Notes: generated by a model not told the origin, from the sequence alone. 64,000 nt of DNA from an uncultured Anaerovibrio sp. (GCA_934196075.1 CAKPVW010000004.1:1-64000); one strand, 5' to 3'; numbered from the stretch's first letter, positions 19,212 to 28,730 are shown. Numbers and translations are program-made.

Positions 19212-19898
19212 ATGAAAAAATTGGTAGGTTTTGCTTTAGGTACTATTTTATTAATGAACACTGCTTTAGTAGCTGAGGCCAAGGATAATGTGTCTGAAAA
19301 TACTTTTATGGTAAAAGCTGCGGCGGTGCAGGAAATGCCCAACAATACACCTCAGAAGGTAGACAATTATCGGCCTATTACTGCTGATACTTCGGAAATT
19401 GTTGGGCAAAAGCCCACTGTTATTGTGATGAATGGCAGCGAAAGGTATTTGCAGGAGGAATATCAGGATATCCTAACCCGCTATTTTGTAAAATGCTATT
19501 CCCAATATCGTTTTCCGATGACATACGGAGTGGAAGCTCAGGAGGATTTTTCTCAGACCTGCAGCAAGGTAAATGGAGCTAAAGATATATATAGCCTTAG
19601 CCAGAAGGAACTGGCCGAGGTTTTGACCCGAATGAATCAGGAGCAGGTTTTGATTCTGAATGTACATGACAGGGTATATAAGAAAAGACGTAGTTTGGAT
19701 TTGTGGATGGGCTCCTATGATACCTGGGATGTAGTAGTTTATTTGGAGGCGGTCTTGGCAAATAAAGAGGGAATTCTTGACCATAAAAAGTACCAATATA
19801 CCATGGAGGAACAGTATACGCCCGATAAAGGCCTCCTGGCAGCCTATGCCAGATGTATCAGACAGATGCAGAAGTCTGATATACTTGAGACTAAATAA
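19212..19898 (+). CDS. Secreted protein of unknown function
   Basis: 228 aa. A signal peptide is clear: MKKLVGFALGTILLMNTALV then AEA for cleavage near residue 23. The mature part has no motif I can name. A beta strand PTVIVMNGSERYL and a stretch QVLILNVHDRVYKKRRSLDL suggest an alpha/beta fold; one cysteine pair (CYSQYRF and CSKVNGA) could form a disulfide. GGGAG precedes the ATG. It follows azlD by 60 bp and is followed by the metK promoter. Confidence 0.7.
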   Translation: MKKLVGFALGTILLMNTALVAEAKDNVSENTFMVKAAAVQEMPNNTPQKVDNYRPITADTSEIVGQKPTVIVMNGSERYLQEEYQDILTRYFVKCYSQYRFPMTYGVEAQEDFSQTCSKVNGAKDIYSLSQKELAEVLTRMNQEQVLILNVHDRVYKKRRSLDLWMGSYDTWDVVVYLEAVLANKEGILDHKKYQYTMEEQYTPDKGLLAAYARCIRQMQKSDILETK

Positions 19899-19901
19899 CT
19901 G

Positions 19902-19930
19902 TTGACATTTGTTGTTTTTTCGTGTATCAT
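19902..19930 (+). promoter_or_regulatory. metK promoter
   Basis: TTGACA (19902-19907), 17-bp spacer, TATCAT (19925-19930). It begins 3 bp after the stop codon of the upstream gene and drives the SAM-I leader. Confidence 0.85.
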
Positions 19931-19968
19931 TCATATGTGTTGTAAAGGACACTAAAAGGAAATATGAA

Positions 19969-20107
19969 CTCATCCAGAGCGGTGGAGGGACTGGCCCTGC
20001 GAAGCCGCGGCAACCATTGTCAGTGTGACAAAACGGTGCTAATTCCTGAAGGCATAGCCTGAAAGATGAGAGATTTGGAAACTCTCTCATTAGGGAGAGT
20101 TTTTTTG
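19969..20107 (+). promoter_or_regulatory. SAM-I (S-box) riboswitch with terminator
   Basis: P1 arms CTCATC / GATGAG enclose the S-box core: AGAGCGGTGGAGGGACTGGC, CCTGCGAAGCCGCGGCAACC and CGGTGCTAATTCC. The expression platform is the hairpin AAACTCTC / GAGAGTTT with T7 (20078-20107). SAM binding should favour termination before metK, lowering SAM synthetase when SAM is abundant. All core elements of the family are visible. Confidence 0.97.
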
Positions 20108-20256
20108 TGTATTAAAAGCGATAAGGGCTGTTGTGTATAACGGTTGTTTTCATATTTCAGGTCGTGTTTTTGTGAAGGTACAGCGGGGGATAGCTGGACA
20201 GCTGATTAGCTGGAGAGAAACTTTTGCTGTACAGTAGTTTATGAGGAGGCGTTTTT

Positions 20257-21444
20257 ATGGCAAAGCGTTTATTATTTACCTCTGAGTCTGTTACTGAGGG
20301 ACATCCTGACAAAGTAGCAGATCAGATTTCTGACAGCATTTTGGATGCTATTTTGGCTAAGGATCCATATGGCCGTGTAGCCTGTGAGACCATGGTTACC
20401 ACTGGTCAGGCTCATATTGCCGGTGAGATATCCACCAAGTGCTATGTGGATATTGCCAAAATCGTAAGAGATACAGTTCGTCATATTGGTTATACCAGAG
20501 CAAAGTTCGGTTTTGATGCAGATACCTGTGGTATTCTGGTATCCCTTGACGAGCAGTCCCCAGATATTGCTCAGGGTGTTGACAAGGCTCTAGAAGCTCG
20601 TGAGGGCAATCTGGATGAGGAAGAGGCTACCGGTGCTGGTGACCAGGGTATGATGTTTGGTTATGCTACCAACGAAACTCCTGAGTATCTGCCTGTTCCT
20701 ATTGCTTTGGCCCATCGTTTGGCTCGCCGCTTGGCTGAGGTGCGCAAAAATGGCACTCTGCCATATCTCCGTCCAGATGGCAAGACTCAGGTTACTGTTG
20801 CCTATGAGAATGGCAAGCCTGTAGCTATTGATACCATTGTTATCTCTACTCAGCATGATGAAAGCGTTACTCTGGAACAGATTCGCAAGGATATGATTGA
20901 GTATGTAATCAAGGCTGTTATTCCTGCGGAGCTTCTCAGCGAGGAAACCAAGTATTTCATCAACCCAACTGGCAAGTTCGTTATTGGCGGCCCACAGGGT
21001 GACTGCGGTCTTACTGGCCGTAAGATTATTGTTGATACCTATGGCGGTATGGCTCGTCATGGCGGCGGTGCATTCTCCGGCAAAGATCCAACGAAGGTTG
21101 ACCGCTCTGGTGCCTATGCAGCCCGCTATGTAGCAAAGAACATTGTGGCTGCTGGTCTGGCTGACAGAGCAGAGGTACAGCTGGCCTATGCTATCGGCGT
21201 AGCTACTCCTGTATCTATCATGGTTGATACCTTTGGCACTGGCAAGGTTAATGACCGTGTTCTGGAAGAACTGGTTACCAAGAATTTTGACCTGCGCCCA
21301 GCTGGTATTATCAAAATGTTGGATCTTCGCCGTCCTATCTATGCTCAGACTGCAGCTTATGGTCATTTCGGCCGAACTGATGTGGATCTGCCTTGGGAGC
21401 ATACTGACAAGGCAGAGGCTTTGAAGGCGCAGGCTGGTATCTAA
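20257..21444 (+). CDS. metK: S-adenosylmethionine synthetase
   Basis: Makes SAM from methionine and ATP. 395 aa, normal length. [20 protein letters not shown] at the N-terminus, [12 protein letters not shown] (signature 1) and [20 protein letters not shown] (signature 2) are intact. A strong GAGGAGG stands 8 nt before the ATG. Controlled by the SAM-I riboswitch in its leader. Confidence 0.98.
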   Translation: MAKRLLFTSESVTEGHPDKVADQISDSILDAILAKDPYGRVACETMVTTGQAHIAGEISTKCYVDIAKIVRDTVRHIGYTRAKFGFDADTCGILVSLDEQSPDIAQGVDKALEAREGNLDEEEATGAGDQGMMFGYATNETPEYLPVPIALAHRLARRLAEVRKNGTLPYLRPDGKTQVTVAYENGKPVAIDTIVISTQHDESVTLEQIRKDMIEYVIKAVIPAELLSEETKYFINPTGKFVIGGPQGDCGLTGRKIIVDTYGGMARHGGGAFSGKDPTKVDRSGAYAARYVAKNIVAAGLADRAEVQLAYAIGVATPVSIMVDTFGTGKVNDRVLEELVTKNFDLRPAGIIKMLDLRRPIYAQTAAYGHFGRTDVDLPWEHTDKAEALKAQAGI

Positions 21445-21479
21445 GCGAAAAATAAATGATGCGTACAGCATATCTCATA

Positions 21480-21506
21480 TCTCTATAGGTAGCGGGTTGT
21501 TGTACA
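21480..21506 (+). repeat. Third copy of the TCTCT-TA-GTA-CG ... TTGT-C motif, downstream of metK
   Basis: TCTCTATAGGTAGCG (21480-21494) followed by TTGTAC (21500-21505). The distance between the two blocks is exactly that of the copies at 7484 and 14230. Here the flanks differ: GTACAGCA (about 21463) can pair with TGTTGTAC (about 21498). Confidence 0.5.
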
Positions 21507-21514
21507 CTCTTAAT

Positions 21515-21608
21515 GAGCTGTTTCCTTGAGGATTTGTATAGCAGCGTGAAAATATGGTATTTTCATGGTATTGGCTTAATTTTTCTCCTGAGGAAATAGC
21601 TCTTTTTT
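21515..21608 (+). terminator. Large composite terminator hairpin or structured 3' RNA after metK
   Basis: GAGCTGTTTCCTTGAGGA (21515-21532) pairs with TCCTGAGGAAATAGCTC (21586-21602), followed by T6. The about 50-nt loop holds its own perfect stem TGAAAATA / TATTTTCA. Much larger than a normal terminator; it may end the metK transcript or be the 3' end of a separate small RNA. Confidence 0.65.
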
Positions 21609-21864
21609 CGTATAAATTAATATGATAAAGATATCACATTATATACTCAGAATTAACGTGACTGAAGTAAATATTCACATCGAAAGGTTTCTTGACTAAC
21701 ACGTGACCAACAAAGGTGTTTATTATAATATAAAAATGTAAAATCAGGTAAACATGAAGTGTAGATAAATAAAGGCTTGGTGAACTATGGTATACAAATC
21801 CAATATTACATCCGATAAATTATACTTATCGGATGTAATATTGGATTTAACATCTACCCCATGC
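21609..21864. other. Gene-free stretch with a perfect 23-bp inverted repeat
   Basis: No ORF is supported. At 21796-21818 and 21826-21848 lie two perfectly complementary 23-nt arms (beginning AAATCCAATATTACATCCGA) separated by 7 nt. No T-run follows, so it is not a standard terminator. Upstream, TTGACTAACACGTGACCAA (about 21692) is a loose dyad around CACGTG, and TATAAT occurs at 21724, but no correctly spaced promoter was found. Confidence 0.6.
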
Positions 21865-21911
21865 AAAAATCCCTGCTAAGATGTCCTAACATCGTTTAGC
21901 AGGGATTTTTT
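21865..21911. terminator. Bidirectional terminator downstream of prfC
   Basis: AAAAATCCCTGCTAA and TTAGCAGGGATTTTT form a perfect stem around an 18-nt loop, with T-runs for both strands; it serves prfC on the minus strand. Confidence 0.9.
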
Positions 21912-21926
21912 ATATTACATATTAAA

Positions 21927-23540
21927 TTAAGCTTCTACCTTGTCCACAGGTACTACATGAAGTTCCAAATCAGGGTTGTTATCTGTAATCCATCCCAATG
22001 CCCATTCGTTGCTTACCAAAAGAACTGGATTATTGCGACGGTCATAGACAAACATACCTCTATCAGCACCGTGAAGGCTGGCCGGCGTTACTTCACGGCC
22101 ATCTGTATAGGTCATCCATCTGGCAACCTCATATGGCTGCATATTCATAATTATATCCACGCCGTATTCATTCTTCAAACGGTACTCTAATACCTCAAAC
22201 TGCAAGGTACCTACCGTGCCTACGATATAAGATTCTGTACCAGCACCAGCCTGCTGGAATAACTGAATAGCACCTTCCTGAGTCAGCTGCTCAATGCCCT
22301 TGACAAATTGCTTTCGCTTCATAGTATCTTTAGCCTGCACGCGGGCAAATTTCTCTGGTGGAAATACAGGAAAATCTTCGTATTTGAATTTGTGGGATGG
22401 TTCACAAAGAGTATCACCTATACCAAAAATCCCTGGATCGAAAAGTCCTACAATATCTCCTGGATATGCTTCATCTACAATCTGACGATCCTGAGCCAAG
22501 AACTGCTGTGGTTGAGCCAGTTTAATTGGCTTTCCACTGCGATTGTGATAAACGCTCATGCCACGTTCAAATTTGCCGGAGCAGATACGAATAAAGGCCA
22601 ACCTATCTCGATGAGCAGGATTCATATTGGCCTGTATCTTAAAAACAAAGGCAGAAAATTTTTCATCATCTGGCGCAATAAGGCCATCACTGGAATTTCG
22701 ACCTACTGGCTCTGGTGCCAATTTGAGATATTCCTCCAAAAAATTCTGCACACCAAAATTAGTCATAGCAGAGCCGAAGAACATAGGTGTTAATTCGCCT
22801 TTAGCCACCTTTTCCAAATCGAATTCCTCACCAGCTGTATCTAAGAGATCAATATCGTCTACAAGAGTCTGATGAGCCTCAGCTCCCAGCATAGCAGCAA
22901 ATTCCTCATCCTCCAGGGAACCTGTTACAGAAGTTCTAGCATTTTGTCCATGGGAAGTATCGTCATCAAAAAGTTCAATCTGCTTTTTCTGGCGGTCATA
23001 AACACCGAAATAATTACCATCGGTACCAATAGGCCAATTCATAGGATAAGAACGTATACCTAATACATTCTCAAGCTCATCCATCAAATCCAGTGGTGCC
23101 TTGCCATAACGATCTAATTTGTTGACAAAGGTAAAGATAGGAATCCCTCTCTGCTTGCACACTTTGAACAGCTTCTTGGTCTGAGCCTCAACACCCTTGG
23201 CCACATCAATAATCATAACAGCACTATCCACCGCCATCAAAGTTCTATATGTGTCCTCGGAGAAGTCCTGATGGCCAGGAGTATCTAAAATATTGATGCA
23301 ATAACCGTTATAATTAAACTGCAATACAGATGAAGTAACGGAAATACCACGCTGCTTCTCAATTTCCATCCAGTCAGAAACAGCGTGATGCTGAGTCTTG
23401 CGGGATTTTATTGAACCAGCCAGATGAATAGCACCGCCATACAGCAGCAGTTTCTCTGTCAATGTGGTTTTACCAGCATCCGGATGGGAAATGATAGCAA
23501 AGGTCCGCCGCTTCCGGATTTCTTCTTTTAAATCAGCCAA
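21927..23540 (-). CDS. prfC: Peptide chain release factor 3 (RF-3)
   Basis: Translational GTPase that recycles RF1/RF2. 537 aa. G1 ISHPDAGKTTLTEKLL, G2 area KQRGISVTSSV, G3 DTPGHQDFSEDTYR and G4 FVNKLDRYGKAPLDLMDE fit RF3. The C-terminal domain carries the family end AWMTYTDGREVTP. The start is TTG (23540), preceded by a strong AGGAGG about 10 nt away; there is no better ATG. Followed by a bidirectional terminator. Confidence 0.96.
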   Translation of the reverse strand: MADLKEEIRKRRTFAIISHPDAGKTTLTEKLLLYGGAIHLAGSIKSRKTQHHAVSDWMEIEKQRGISVTSSVLQFNYNGYCINILDTPGHQDFSEDTYRTLMAVDSAVMIIDVAKGVEAQTKKLFKVCKQRGIPIFTFVNKLDRYGKAPLDLMDELENVLGIRSYPMNWPIGTDGNYFGVYDRQKKQIELFDDDTSHGQNARTSVTGSLEDEEFAAMLGAEAHQTLVDDIDLLDTAGEEFDLEKVAKGELTPMFFGSAMTNFGVQNFLEEYLKLAPEPVGRNSSDGLIAPDDEKFSAFVFKIQANMNPAHRDRLAFIRICSGKFERGMSVYHNRSGKPIKLAQPQQFLAQDRQIVDEAYPGDIVGLFDPGIFGIGDTLCEPSHKFKYEDFPVFPPEKFARVQAKDTMKRKQFVKGIEQLTQEGAIQLFQQAGAGTESYIVGTVGTLQFEVLEYRLKNEYGVDIIMNMQPYEVARWMTYTDGREVTPASLHGADRGMFVYDRRNNPVLLVSNEWALGWITDNNPDLELHVVPVDKVEA

Positions 23541-23591
23541 AATTTATCTTCCTCCTAAAATATGCTTACATAACGAAGTAATTTGTGTGTT

Positions 23592-23629
23592 CCCCATTTC
23601 TGCAGGTATAAACCTACAGAAAATCTGGG
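23592..23629. repeat. Hairpin between pyrD and prfC
   Basis: CCCCATTTCTGCAGGT pairs with ACCTACAGAAAATCTGGG around TATAA. On the minus strand no T-run follows, so it is not a clear terminator; it may stabilise or process a pyrK-pyrD-prfC transcript. Confidence 0.45.
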
Positions 23630-23632
23630 ATT

Positions 23633-24562
23633 TTATCCAATTTGTACCTTGCCAACTAATTCAGATACATGGTTCAATCCTCTAGCCTCCAGATAGGCAT
23701 CAATATCAGCTGCTACCTGCACCACTGCATCTGGATGAACGAAATTTTCCGCTCCCACAGCCACAGCACTAGCTCCAGCCAATAGGAATTCAATGGCATC
23801 CTGCCCACAGGTAATACCGCCTAGACCTAGAATTGGAATCTGTACCGCCTGTGCTGCCTGCCACACCATGCGTACCGCAATAGGGCGAAGAGCTGGGCCG
23901 GACATACCACCAGTAACATTGCCCAACAAAGGTTTCCAAGTGCGAGTATCAATTACCATGCCGGTTAAGGTGTTAATTAAAGCTATAGCATCTGCGCCAG
24001 CTTCCTCAACAGCCTTGGCCATAGCAGTAATATCCGTTACATTAGGAGACAACTTCACAATCACGGGCTTGGAAGTATTCTTTTTTACTGTCTCTGTAAC
24101 TGCTGCTGCCGCCCTTGGATCTGTACCAAAAACAATGCCGCCCTCTTTTACATTTGGGCAGGAAATATTTACCTCTACCCCATCTACCCCATCTACATCC
24201 AGCTTGGCAGCCATCATGCCATAATCCTCCACTGTACCAGCAGAAAAATTAGCAATGAAAGCTGTCTCAGAGGCTTCCTTCCGCACCTGAGGCAAAATAT
24301 CTGTCAGGAATTTATCAATACCAGGGTTTTCCAAGCCGATACAATTCAGCATGCCAGCTGGTGTCTCTGCAATTCGTACCCCCTTGTTTCCAGCACGAGG
24401 TACAGGAGTCAACCCTTTGCTAATAATGGCTCCTACTTGTTTTAAATCAAGAAAATCCTTGTATTCAATACCAAAACCAAAGGTTCCAGAGGCACCCATA
24501 ACTGGAGTTTTCATTTTTATGCCAGCAAAGTCTGTGGCTAATCTATCCATATTCATTTTCAT
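23633..24562 (-). CDS. pyrD: Dihydroorotate dehydrogenase B, catalytic subunit
   Basis: FMN enzyme of pyrimidine synthesis, class 1B, NAD-linked through PyrK. 309 aa. NISCPNVKEGG holds the catalytic cysteine typical of class 1B; VIVKLSPNVTDI and LGLGGITCGQDAIEFLLAGA are FMN phosphate motifs. The ATG overlaps the pyrK stop in an ATGA, so translation is coupled. RPIAVRMVWQA and GNVTGGMSGPALRP are further family words. Confidence 0.95.
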   Translation of the reverse strand: MKMNMDRLATDFAGIKMKTPVMGASGTFGFGIEYKDFLDLKQVGAIISKGLTPVPRAGNKGVRIAETPAGMLNCIGLENPGIDKFLTDILPQVRKEASETAFIANFSAGTVEDYGMMAAKLDVDGVDGVEVNISCPNVKEGGIVFGTDPRAAAAVTETVKKNTSKPVIVKLSPNVTDITAMAKAVEEAGADAIALINTLTGMVIDTRTWKPLLGNVTGGMSGPALRPIAVRMVWQAAQAVQIPILGLGGITCGQDAIEFLLAGASAVAVGAENFVHPDAVVQVAADIDAYLEARGLNHVSELVGKVQIG

Positions 24563-25437
24563 CTTGCAAATACCTCCTCAGCAGGGAACACCGGACCATC
24601 ATGGCAAATCTTCCAACGTTTGCCACTGACCATTCCCTCAAAGGTACAGCCTAAACATACACCGATACCACAGGCCATTCGCTTTTCCAAGGAAACCTGA
24701 CATTCAATGCCCTGCTTCATAGCCAGCTTGGCCAAGCCCTCCATCATAATAGTAGGTCCGCAGATTTTTATATGACGAATATCATAACGGTTGAGAATCT
24801 CTGGCATAGCGTCTATAGCAAAGCCCTTGATACCAGCAGAACCATCGTTGGTGGTTACTATGATTTCCTCAGTAAAGTTCTCCAAATAATCCTGCCAAAA
24901 CAGCTCGCCTTCATTACGAATACCCAGCAAAAAAATAGGTTTGTTATCAGGCTCCAGCTCTGCCAGACGACGGGCAGTATAAATCATAGGAGCAACACCT
25001 ACACCACCGCCAATCAACAGGGTACGCCCTCCATGAATTTCGTCTGTATCTGCACTTATGCTATCTGCAGCAGCCTGTTCTGTATCGAGAGATTGGGTAT
25101 CTCCCAAAGTTCCCTTTGCACCAAATCCCTCTGGAGCAAAACAAAATCCTCCCCCAAGAGGTCCTTCAACACTAAGCTCCATAGTAGGCTCTAGACCTGC
25201 TAGTTCTTGAGTTCCTTTGCCTGCCACTCGATAGATAAGCAGAATACGCCCTTGCTCTCTATCAACATCAGCCACACCAAAAGGACGACGTAAAAAGGTA
25301 CCACCATTTTCATTTTTCACCATAACAAATTGTCCTGGTTCAGCCTCAGCAGCAACCCCTGGCACCTGAATAACCATACATCTTACATCATCAGACAAAA
25401 TATCATTTGCCACAATGGAACCTGATTCCACCAACAT
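24559..25437 (-). CDS. pyrK: Dihydroorotate dehydrogenase B, electron-transfer subunit
   Basis: FAD and 2Fe-2S protein passing electrons from PyrD to NAD+. 292 aa, longer than the usual roughly 250-260. FLRRPFGVADV is the FAD-binding segment, LLIGGGVGVAPM the NAD site, and MACGIGVCLGCTFEG with WKICHDGPVF supplies the four cysteines of the 2Fe-2S cluster. The extra length is an acidic insert near residues 100-135 (rich in D, E, S, A, T) between the FAD and NAD domains. AGGTGG precedes ATG 25437. Confidence 0.93.
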   Translation of the reverse strand: MLVESGSIVANDILSDDVRCMVIQVPGVAAEAEPGQFVMVKNENGGTFLRRPFGVADVDREQGRILLIYRVAGKGTQELAGLEPTMELSVEGPLGGGFCFAPEGFGAKGTLGDTQSLDTEQAAADSISADTDEIHGGRTLLIGGGVGVAPMIYTARRLAELEPDNKPIFLLGIRNEGELFWQDYLENFTEEIIVTTNDGSAGIKGFAIDAMPEILNRYDIRHIKICGPTIMMEGLAKLAMKQGIECQVSLEKRMACGIGVCLGCTFEGMVSGKRWKICHDGPVFPAEEVFAR

Positions 25438-25682
25438 TTAGCTACACCACCTGTTTCTATATGATACATAAATTACACACCACAAAACCCTGCACAACCT
25501 AATACCTCTGCTTGTGAGCCGGAGATGGTCACGTCAAATGTATATATACTTTGCCATGACGAACTTTGTTGAATGCAGGTCTCTTTTCATTATACTATAT
25601 TTTATCCTGTGATTGCTATCACTTCTTGTAATTTATCCAATATTGTCCTTAGTAATTCTACTTAACACAAATTCATAATTCC
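25438..25682. other. pyrK upstream region
   Basis: Untranslated region of about 245 bp before pyrK. A minus-strand TATAAT lies near 25592-25597 with a poor -35. I looked for a PyrR-type attenuator and found no clear anti-antiterminator or terminator. Confidence 0.4.
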
Positions 25683-25844
25683 TTATTTATGCTTCTTTTG
25701 CTCCTGCAAAAGCCGTACTAAAGCAATAACTGCTATACCTATACCACAAATACTAGCTGCCCCTGAAGCTTCTGCTGGTCCGAATTCACTGATCAGCCAC
25801 ATAATCAGCACCATTATAACCAGTATTTTGGAATTAAGTTTCAT
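25683..25844 (-). CDS. Small membrane protein, 53 aa
   Basis: ATG at 25844 preceded by GAGGAG at good spacing; 53 codons to TAA. The product begins MKLNSKILVIMVLIMWLISE, a hydrophobic segment, then a Gly/Ala-rich second hydrophobic segment (SICGIGIAVIALVRLL) and a basic tail QEQKKHK. No known family is recognised. The good ribosome-binding site and amphipathic pattern support a real gene in what otherwise looks like a 570-bp gap. Confidence 0.6.
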   Translation of the reverse strand: MKLNSKILVIMVLIMWLISEFGPAEASGAASICGIGIAVIALVRLLQEQKKHK

Positions 25845-26005
25845 ATTTTATCGCTCCTCACTTCTATTTTACTACCGCCCAGAACACCCTTCAACCAAAA
25901 TAAGGCTATTACCTTAGAGGCATTTATCCAAAACATAGTCAGCCCCAAGGCAACAGCCTTATCAAAACCTCATGCCCCTGCTTTTTAGTACAGGAAGTAT
26001 TAACC

Positions 26006-27241
26006 CTAGATTCTCCTTATAGCATAGACCAACCCACAAAGCAGCCACAACAGCATGGAGGAAGGAATATTAAACAACACATCATCCGTAACACCATTCA
26101 AAGCCACAGAAACCAAGGCCAAGCCCAGCCCCAACAACAGGCCTTCCATGAGATTATCTGCCAATATCCGCTTATTGAAAAGAGCCAGCCCCATGGTTTT
26201 GAAGAAATACCACAGGAAGGCAGTACCTCCTATCAAGCCGATTTCCGCCCAGTAATTCAAATAAATATTGTGGGCATGAACCAAGGTTACACTGCCATCT
26301 ACAATATAGGTATCATACTGAGGGTAAACCATCCAATAGGCTCCCCAGCCAATTCCCAGCAAAGGATGATCCATAATCATCTGAACCGTGCTTTCCCACA
26401 TGGCAATCCGCATTTCGGAAGAGGTATCTGCCACCAGAAAAGCTGTCTGCATCCGCTCTAACAGCACCGGATCCATAGCCAGAACGCCGCCAGCCACTAG
26501 AATAAGGGCCAGCAGAATCCGTCTATCCTTCAGCATGCCATAACAGCCCATGATAACAGCAATGGTCAGCAAAGCACCTCTAGCATAGGTCATAGCCAGA
26601 CAGGCCAGACAGGCCACCATAAACAAAGCCAAACCTATTCTCGCATCCCTATCCTTTAATTTGGCAAACAAGCCCAAAAGGACACAGATAACAATATCCA
26701 GATAAGCCGCCAAAATATTAGGATTCTCCCAGGTAGCAAAAACCCTTTTCCTCAGCTCCGGAAAAGCCTCGCCGTCAACCCATTTCATATCAGCCGTATC
26801 AATGCCAAAAATAAACTGATAGAAGCCATCCGCCACCACCAGCAGGGCCGACAGGCCAAGGGCATAGGCCACCACCTTGATTTCATCCCTAGTCGTAACA
26901 TTCTGCGTCACCAGCACAAAGGTCATACAGTATACTACCGCCAGATTGTACCAATTGTAAAAGCTAAATCCCCTATCGGGAGAAACCAGTATCGAGGCCG
27001 CCCCGCAAAGCATAAATACAGCTATGGCCCCAAAGACAGGAGTTTTCTTGAAATGGTGATTCCTATCCATCCGCCAGCGAAAAAGGTAAATCACAAAGCC
27101 TATAAGTAAGGAAATCTCCGCCACCATAGGAGACAATGCCAGGAAAAATGCCTCCAGCACCACTGCCATGACAATCAGATCCTTGCACCGTCTTGAGGCA
27201 GCAAAATTTCTCAATGCCTTCAAATATCCACACCTCCACAT
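26006..27241 (-). CDS. O-antigen ligase / Wzy-type polysaccharide polymerase family protein
   Basis: Polytopic membrane protein, 411 aa with about 11-12 hydrophobic segments. The Wzy_C-type motif is seen late in the protein, MDHPLLGIGWGAYWMVYP followed by a periplasmic loop with VHAHNIYLNYWAEIGLIGG; the conserved His and Gly of WaaL/Wzy ligases lie here. I chose ATG 27241 (MWRCGYLKALRNF), with CAGGAG six bases upstream; a longer frame from 27316 has its ribosome-binding site too close. Probably joins or polymerises surface glycans; no other glycan genes are adjacent. Confidence 0.82.
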   Translation of the reverse strand: MWRCGYLKALRNFAASRRCKDLIVMAVVLEAFFLALSPMVAEISLLIGFVIYLFRWRMDRNHHFKKTPVFGAIAVFMLCGAASILVSPDRGFSFYNWYNLAVVYCMTFVLVTQNVTTRDEIKVVAYALGLSALLVVADGFYQFIFGIDTADMKWVDGEAFPELRKRVFATWENPNILAAYLDIVICVLLGLFAKLKDRDARIGLALFMVACLACLAMTYARGALLTIAVIMGCYGMLKDRRILLALILVAGGVLAMDPVLLERMQTAFLVADTSSEMRIAMWESTVQMIMDHPLLGIGWGAYWMVYPQYDTYIVDGSVTLVHAHNIYLNYWAEIGLIGGTAFLWYFFKTMGLALFNKRILADNLMEGLLLGLGLALVSVALNGVTDDVLFNIPSSMLLWLLCGLVYAIRRI

Positions 27242-27422
27242 TTTAAGCTCCTGCCTATCATACCACAAATACGATTTTTTTACCACGATAAAACCCTGCC
27301 AATAAATATCAGCCATTACCTCCTTCCCTCAGAAGTCATAGCAAAATATTTATCAGCAGGGTAAAAAATATTTCAGCGCCCTATTTATGGCCCTGTCGGC
27401 AGCATAATCTCATAACCATATA

Positions 27423-28730
27423 TCAGAGAATATCAATATGCTCCCCAGCCAAAGCCTTGTTCATACTGCGCACCGCACAGAATTTACCGCACATAGAGCA
27501 GGTATCCTCATGCTCTGGAGAACGATCCGCCCGGATAGCCTTGGCAGTTTCAGGATCCAGGGCACACTCCCACTGCGCATCCCAATCCAGCACCCGGCGG
27601 GCATCACCCATTTTATCATCTATATCCCTGGCACCCCGGACACCCTTGGCAATATCCGCTGCATGAGCCGCAATCTTGCTGGCAATAATGCCCTGCTTTA
27701 CATCATCTACATTTGGCAGAGCCAGATGCTCAGCTGGGGTGACATAGCACAGGAAAGCCGCTCCATGCATAGCTGCCATAGCACCGCCGATGGCTGCCGT
27801 AATATGGTCATACCCTGGCGCAATATCTGTTACCAATGGCCCCAACACATAGAAAGGTGCTCCCTGACAAATAGTCTCCTGTACCTTCATATTGGCTGCA
27901 ATCTGATCCATAGGCACATGACCAGGCCCCTCAACCATAACCTGTACATCCTTGGCCCAGGCTCTCTTGGTCAGCTCTCCCAGACGCACCAGCTCCTCAA
28001 TCTGACACACATCAGTAGCATCCGCCAGACAGCCAGGACGGCAGGCATCCCCCAGAGAAATAGTCACATCATATTCACGACAGATATCCAGAATCTCATC
28101 ATAATACTCATAGAAAGGATTCTCATTGCCAGTCATGGACATCCAGGCGAAAACCAAAGAACCACCACGAGAAACAATATTCATCTTTCTCTTATGCTTC
28201 TTAATCTGGTCAATGGTCTTGCGGGTAATGCCGCAATGGAGGGTAACAAAATCCACACCATCCTCAGCATGAAGGCGGATAACATCAATAAAATCCTTGG
28301 CAGTCAAAGTATCTAAATCTCTCTGATAATGAATAACGCTGTCATAAACAGGCACAGTACCAATCATCACAGGACACTCACTGGTCAGCTTCTGACGGAA
28401 AGGCTGGGTATTGCCATGGCTGGACAAATCCATAATAGCCTCTGCCCCCATATTCACAGCAGACATAACCTTTTCCATTTCCACATCATAGTCCTTGCAG
28501 TCTCTGGACACACCAAGATTAACATTAATCTTGGTACGCAGCATAGAGCCGATACCCTCCGGTTCCAAGCATTTGTGATTCACATTGGCAGGAATAGCCA
28601 CCTTGCCGCAGGCAACCAGGGGCAGCAGCTCCTCCACAGACATATGCTCCTTGGTAGCAACCTTTTCAATTTCCGGAGTAACAATCCCCTTGCGGGCTGC
28701 TTCCATCTGAGTCTTATACTCTTTAGCCAT
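27423..28730 (-). CDS. thiC: Phosphomethylpyrimidine synthase (HMP-P synthase)
   Basis: Radical-SAM enzyme converting AIR to HMP-phosphate in thiamine synthesis. 435 aa, the short form without the plant/proteobacterial N-terminal domain. [30 protein letters not shown] and [15 protein letters not shown] are diagnostic; the unusual C-terminal cluster motif [12 protein letters not shown] is intact. ATG 28730 is used, nine bases after AAAGG; an ATG three codons upstream lacks spacing. Its substrate AIR is made by the purine operon enzymes in this window. Controlled by a TPP riboswitch. Confidence 0.96.
   Translation of the reverse strand: MAKEYKTQMEAARKGIVTPEIEKVATKEHMSVEELLPLVACGKVAIPANVNHKCLEPEGIGSMLRTKINVNLGVSRDCKDYDVEMEKVMSAVNMGAEAIMDLSSHGNTQPFRQKLTSECPVMIGTVPVYDSVIHYQRDLDTLTAKDFIDVIRLHAEDGVDFVTLHCGITRKTIDQIKKHKRKMNIVSRGGSLVFAWMSMTGNENPFYEYYDEILDICREYDVTISLGDACRPGCLADATDVCQIEELVRLGELTKRAWAKDVQVMVEGPGHVPMDQIAANMKVQETICQGAPFYVLGPLVTDIAPGYDHITAAIGGAMAAMHGAAFLCYVTPAEHLALPNVDDVKQGIIASKIAAHAADIAKGVRGARDIDDKMGDARRVLDWDAQWECALDPETAKAIRADRSPEHEDTCSMCGKFCAVRSMNKALAGEHIDIL

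Noticed and set aside
23464-23685. Plus-strand ORFs opposite prfC and pyrD
   Set aside because: Antisense shadows with no ribosome-binding site or recognisable family.
25438-25600. PyrR attenuator before pyrK, and a fourth copy of the purE/metK motif
   Set aside because: Only scattered similarity (CATCTCC, GTTGTGC); spacing does not match and no terminator/antiterminator pair is seen.
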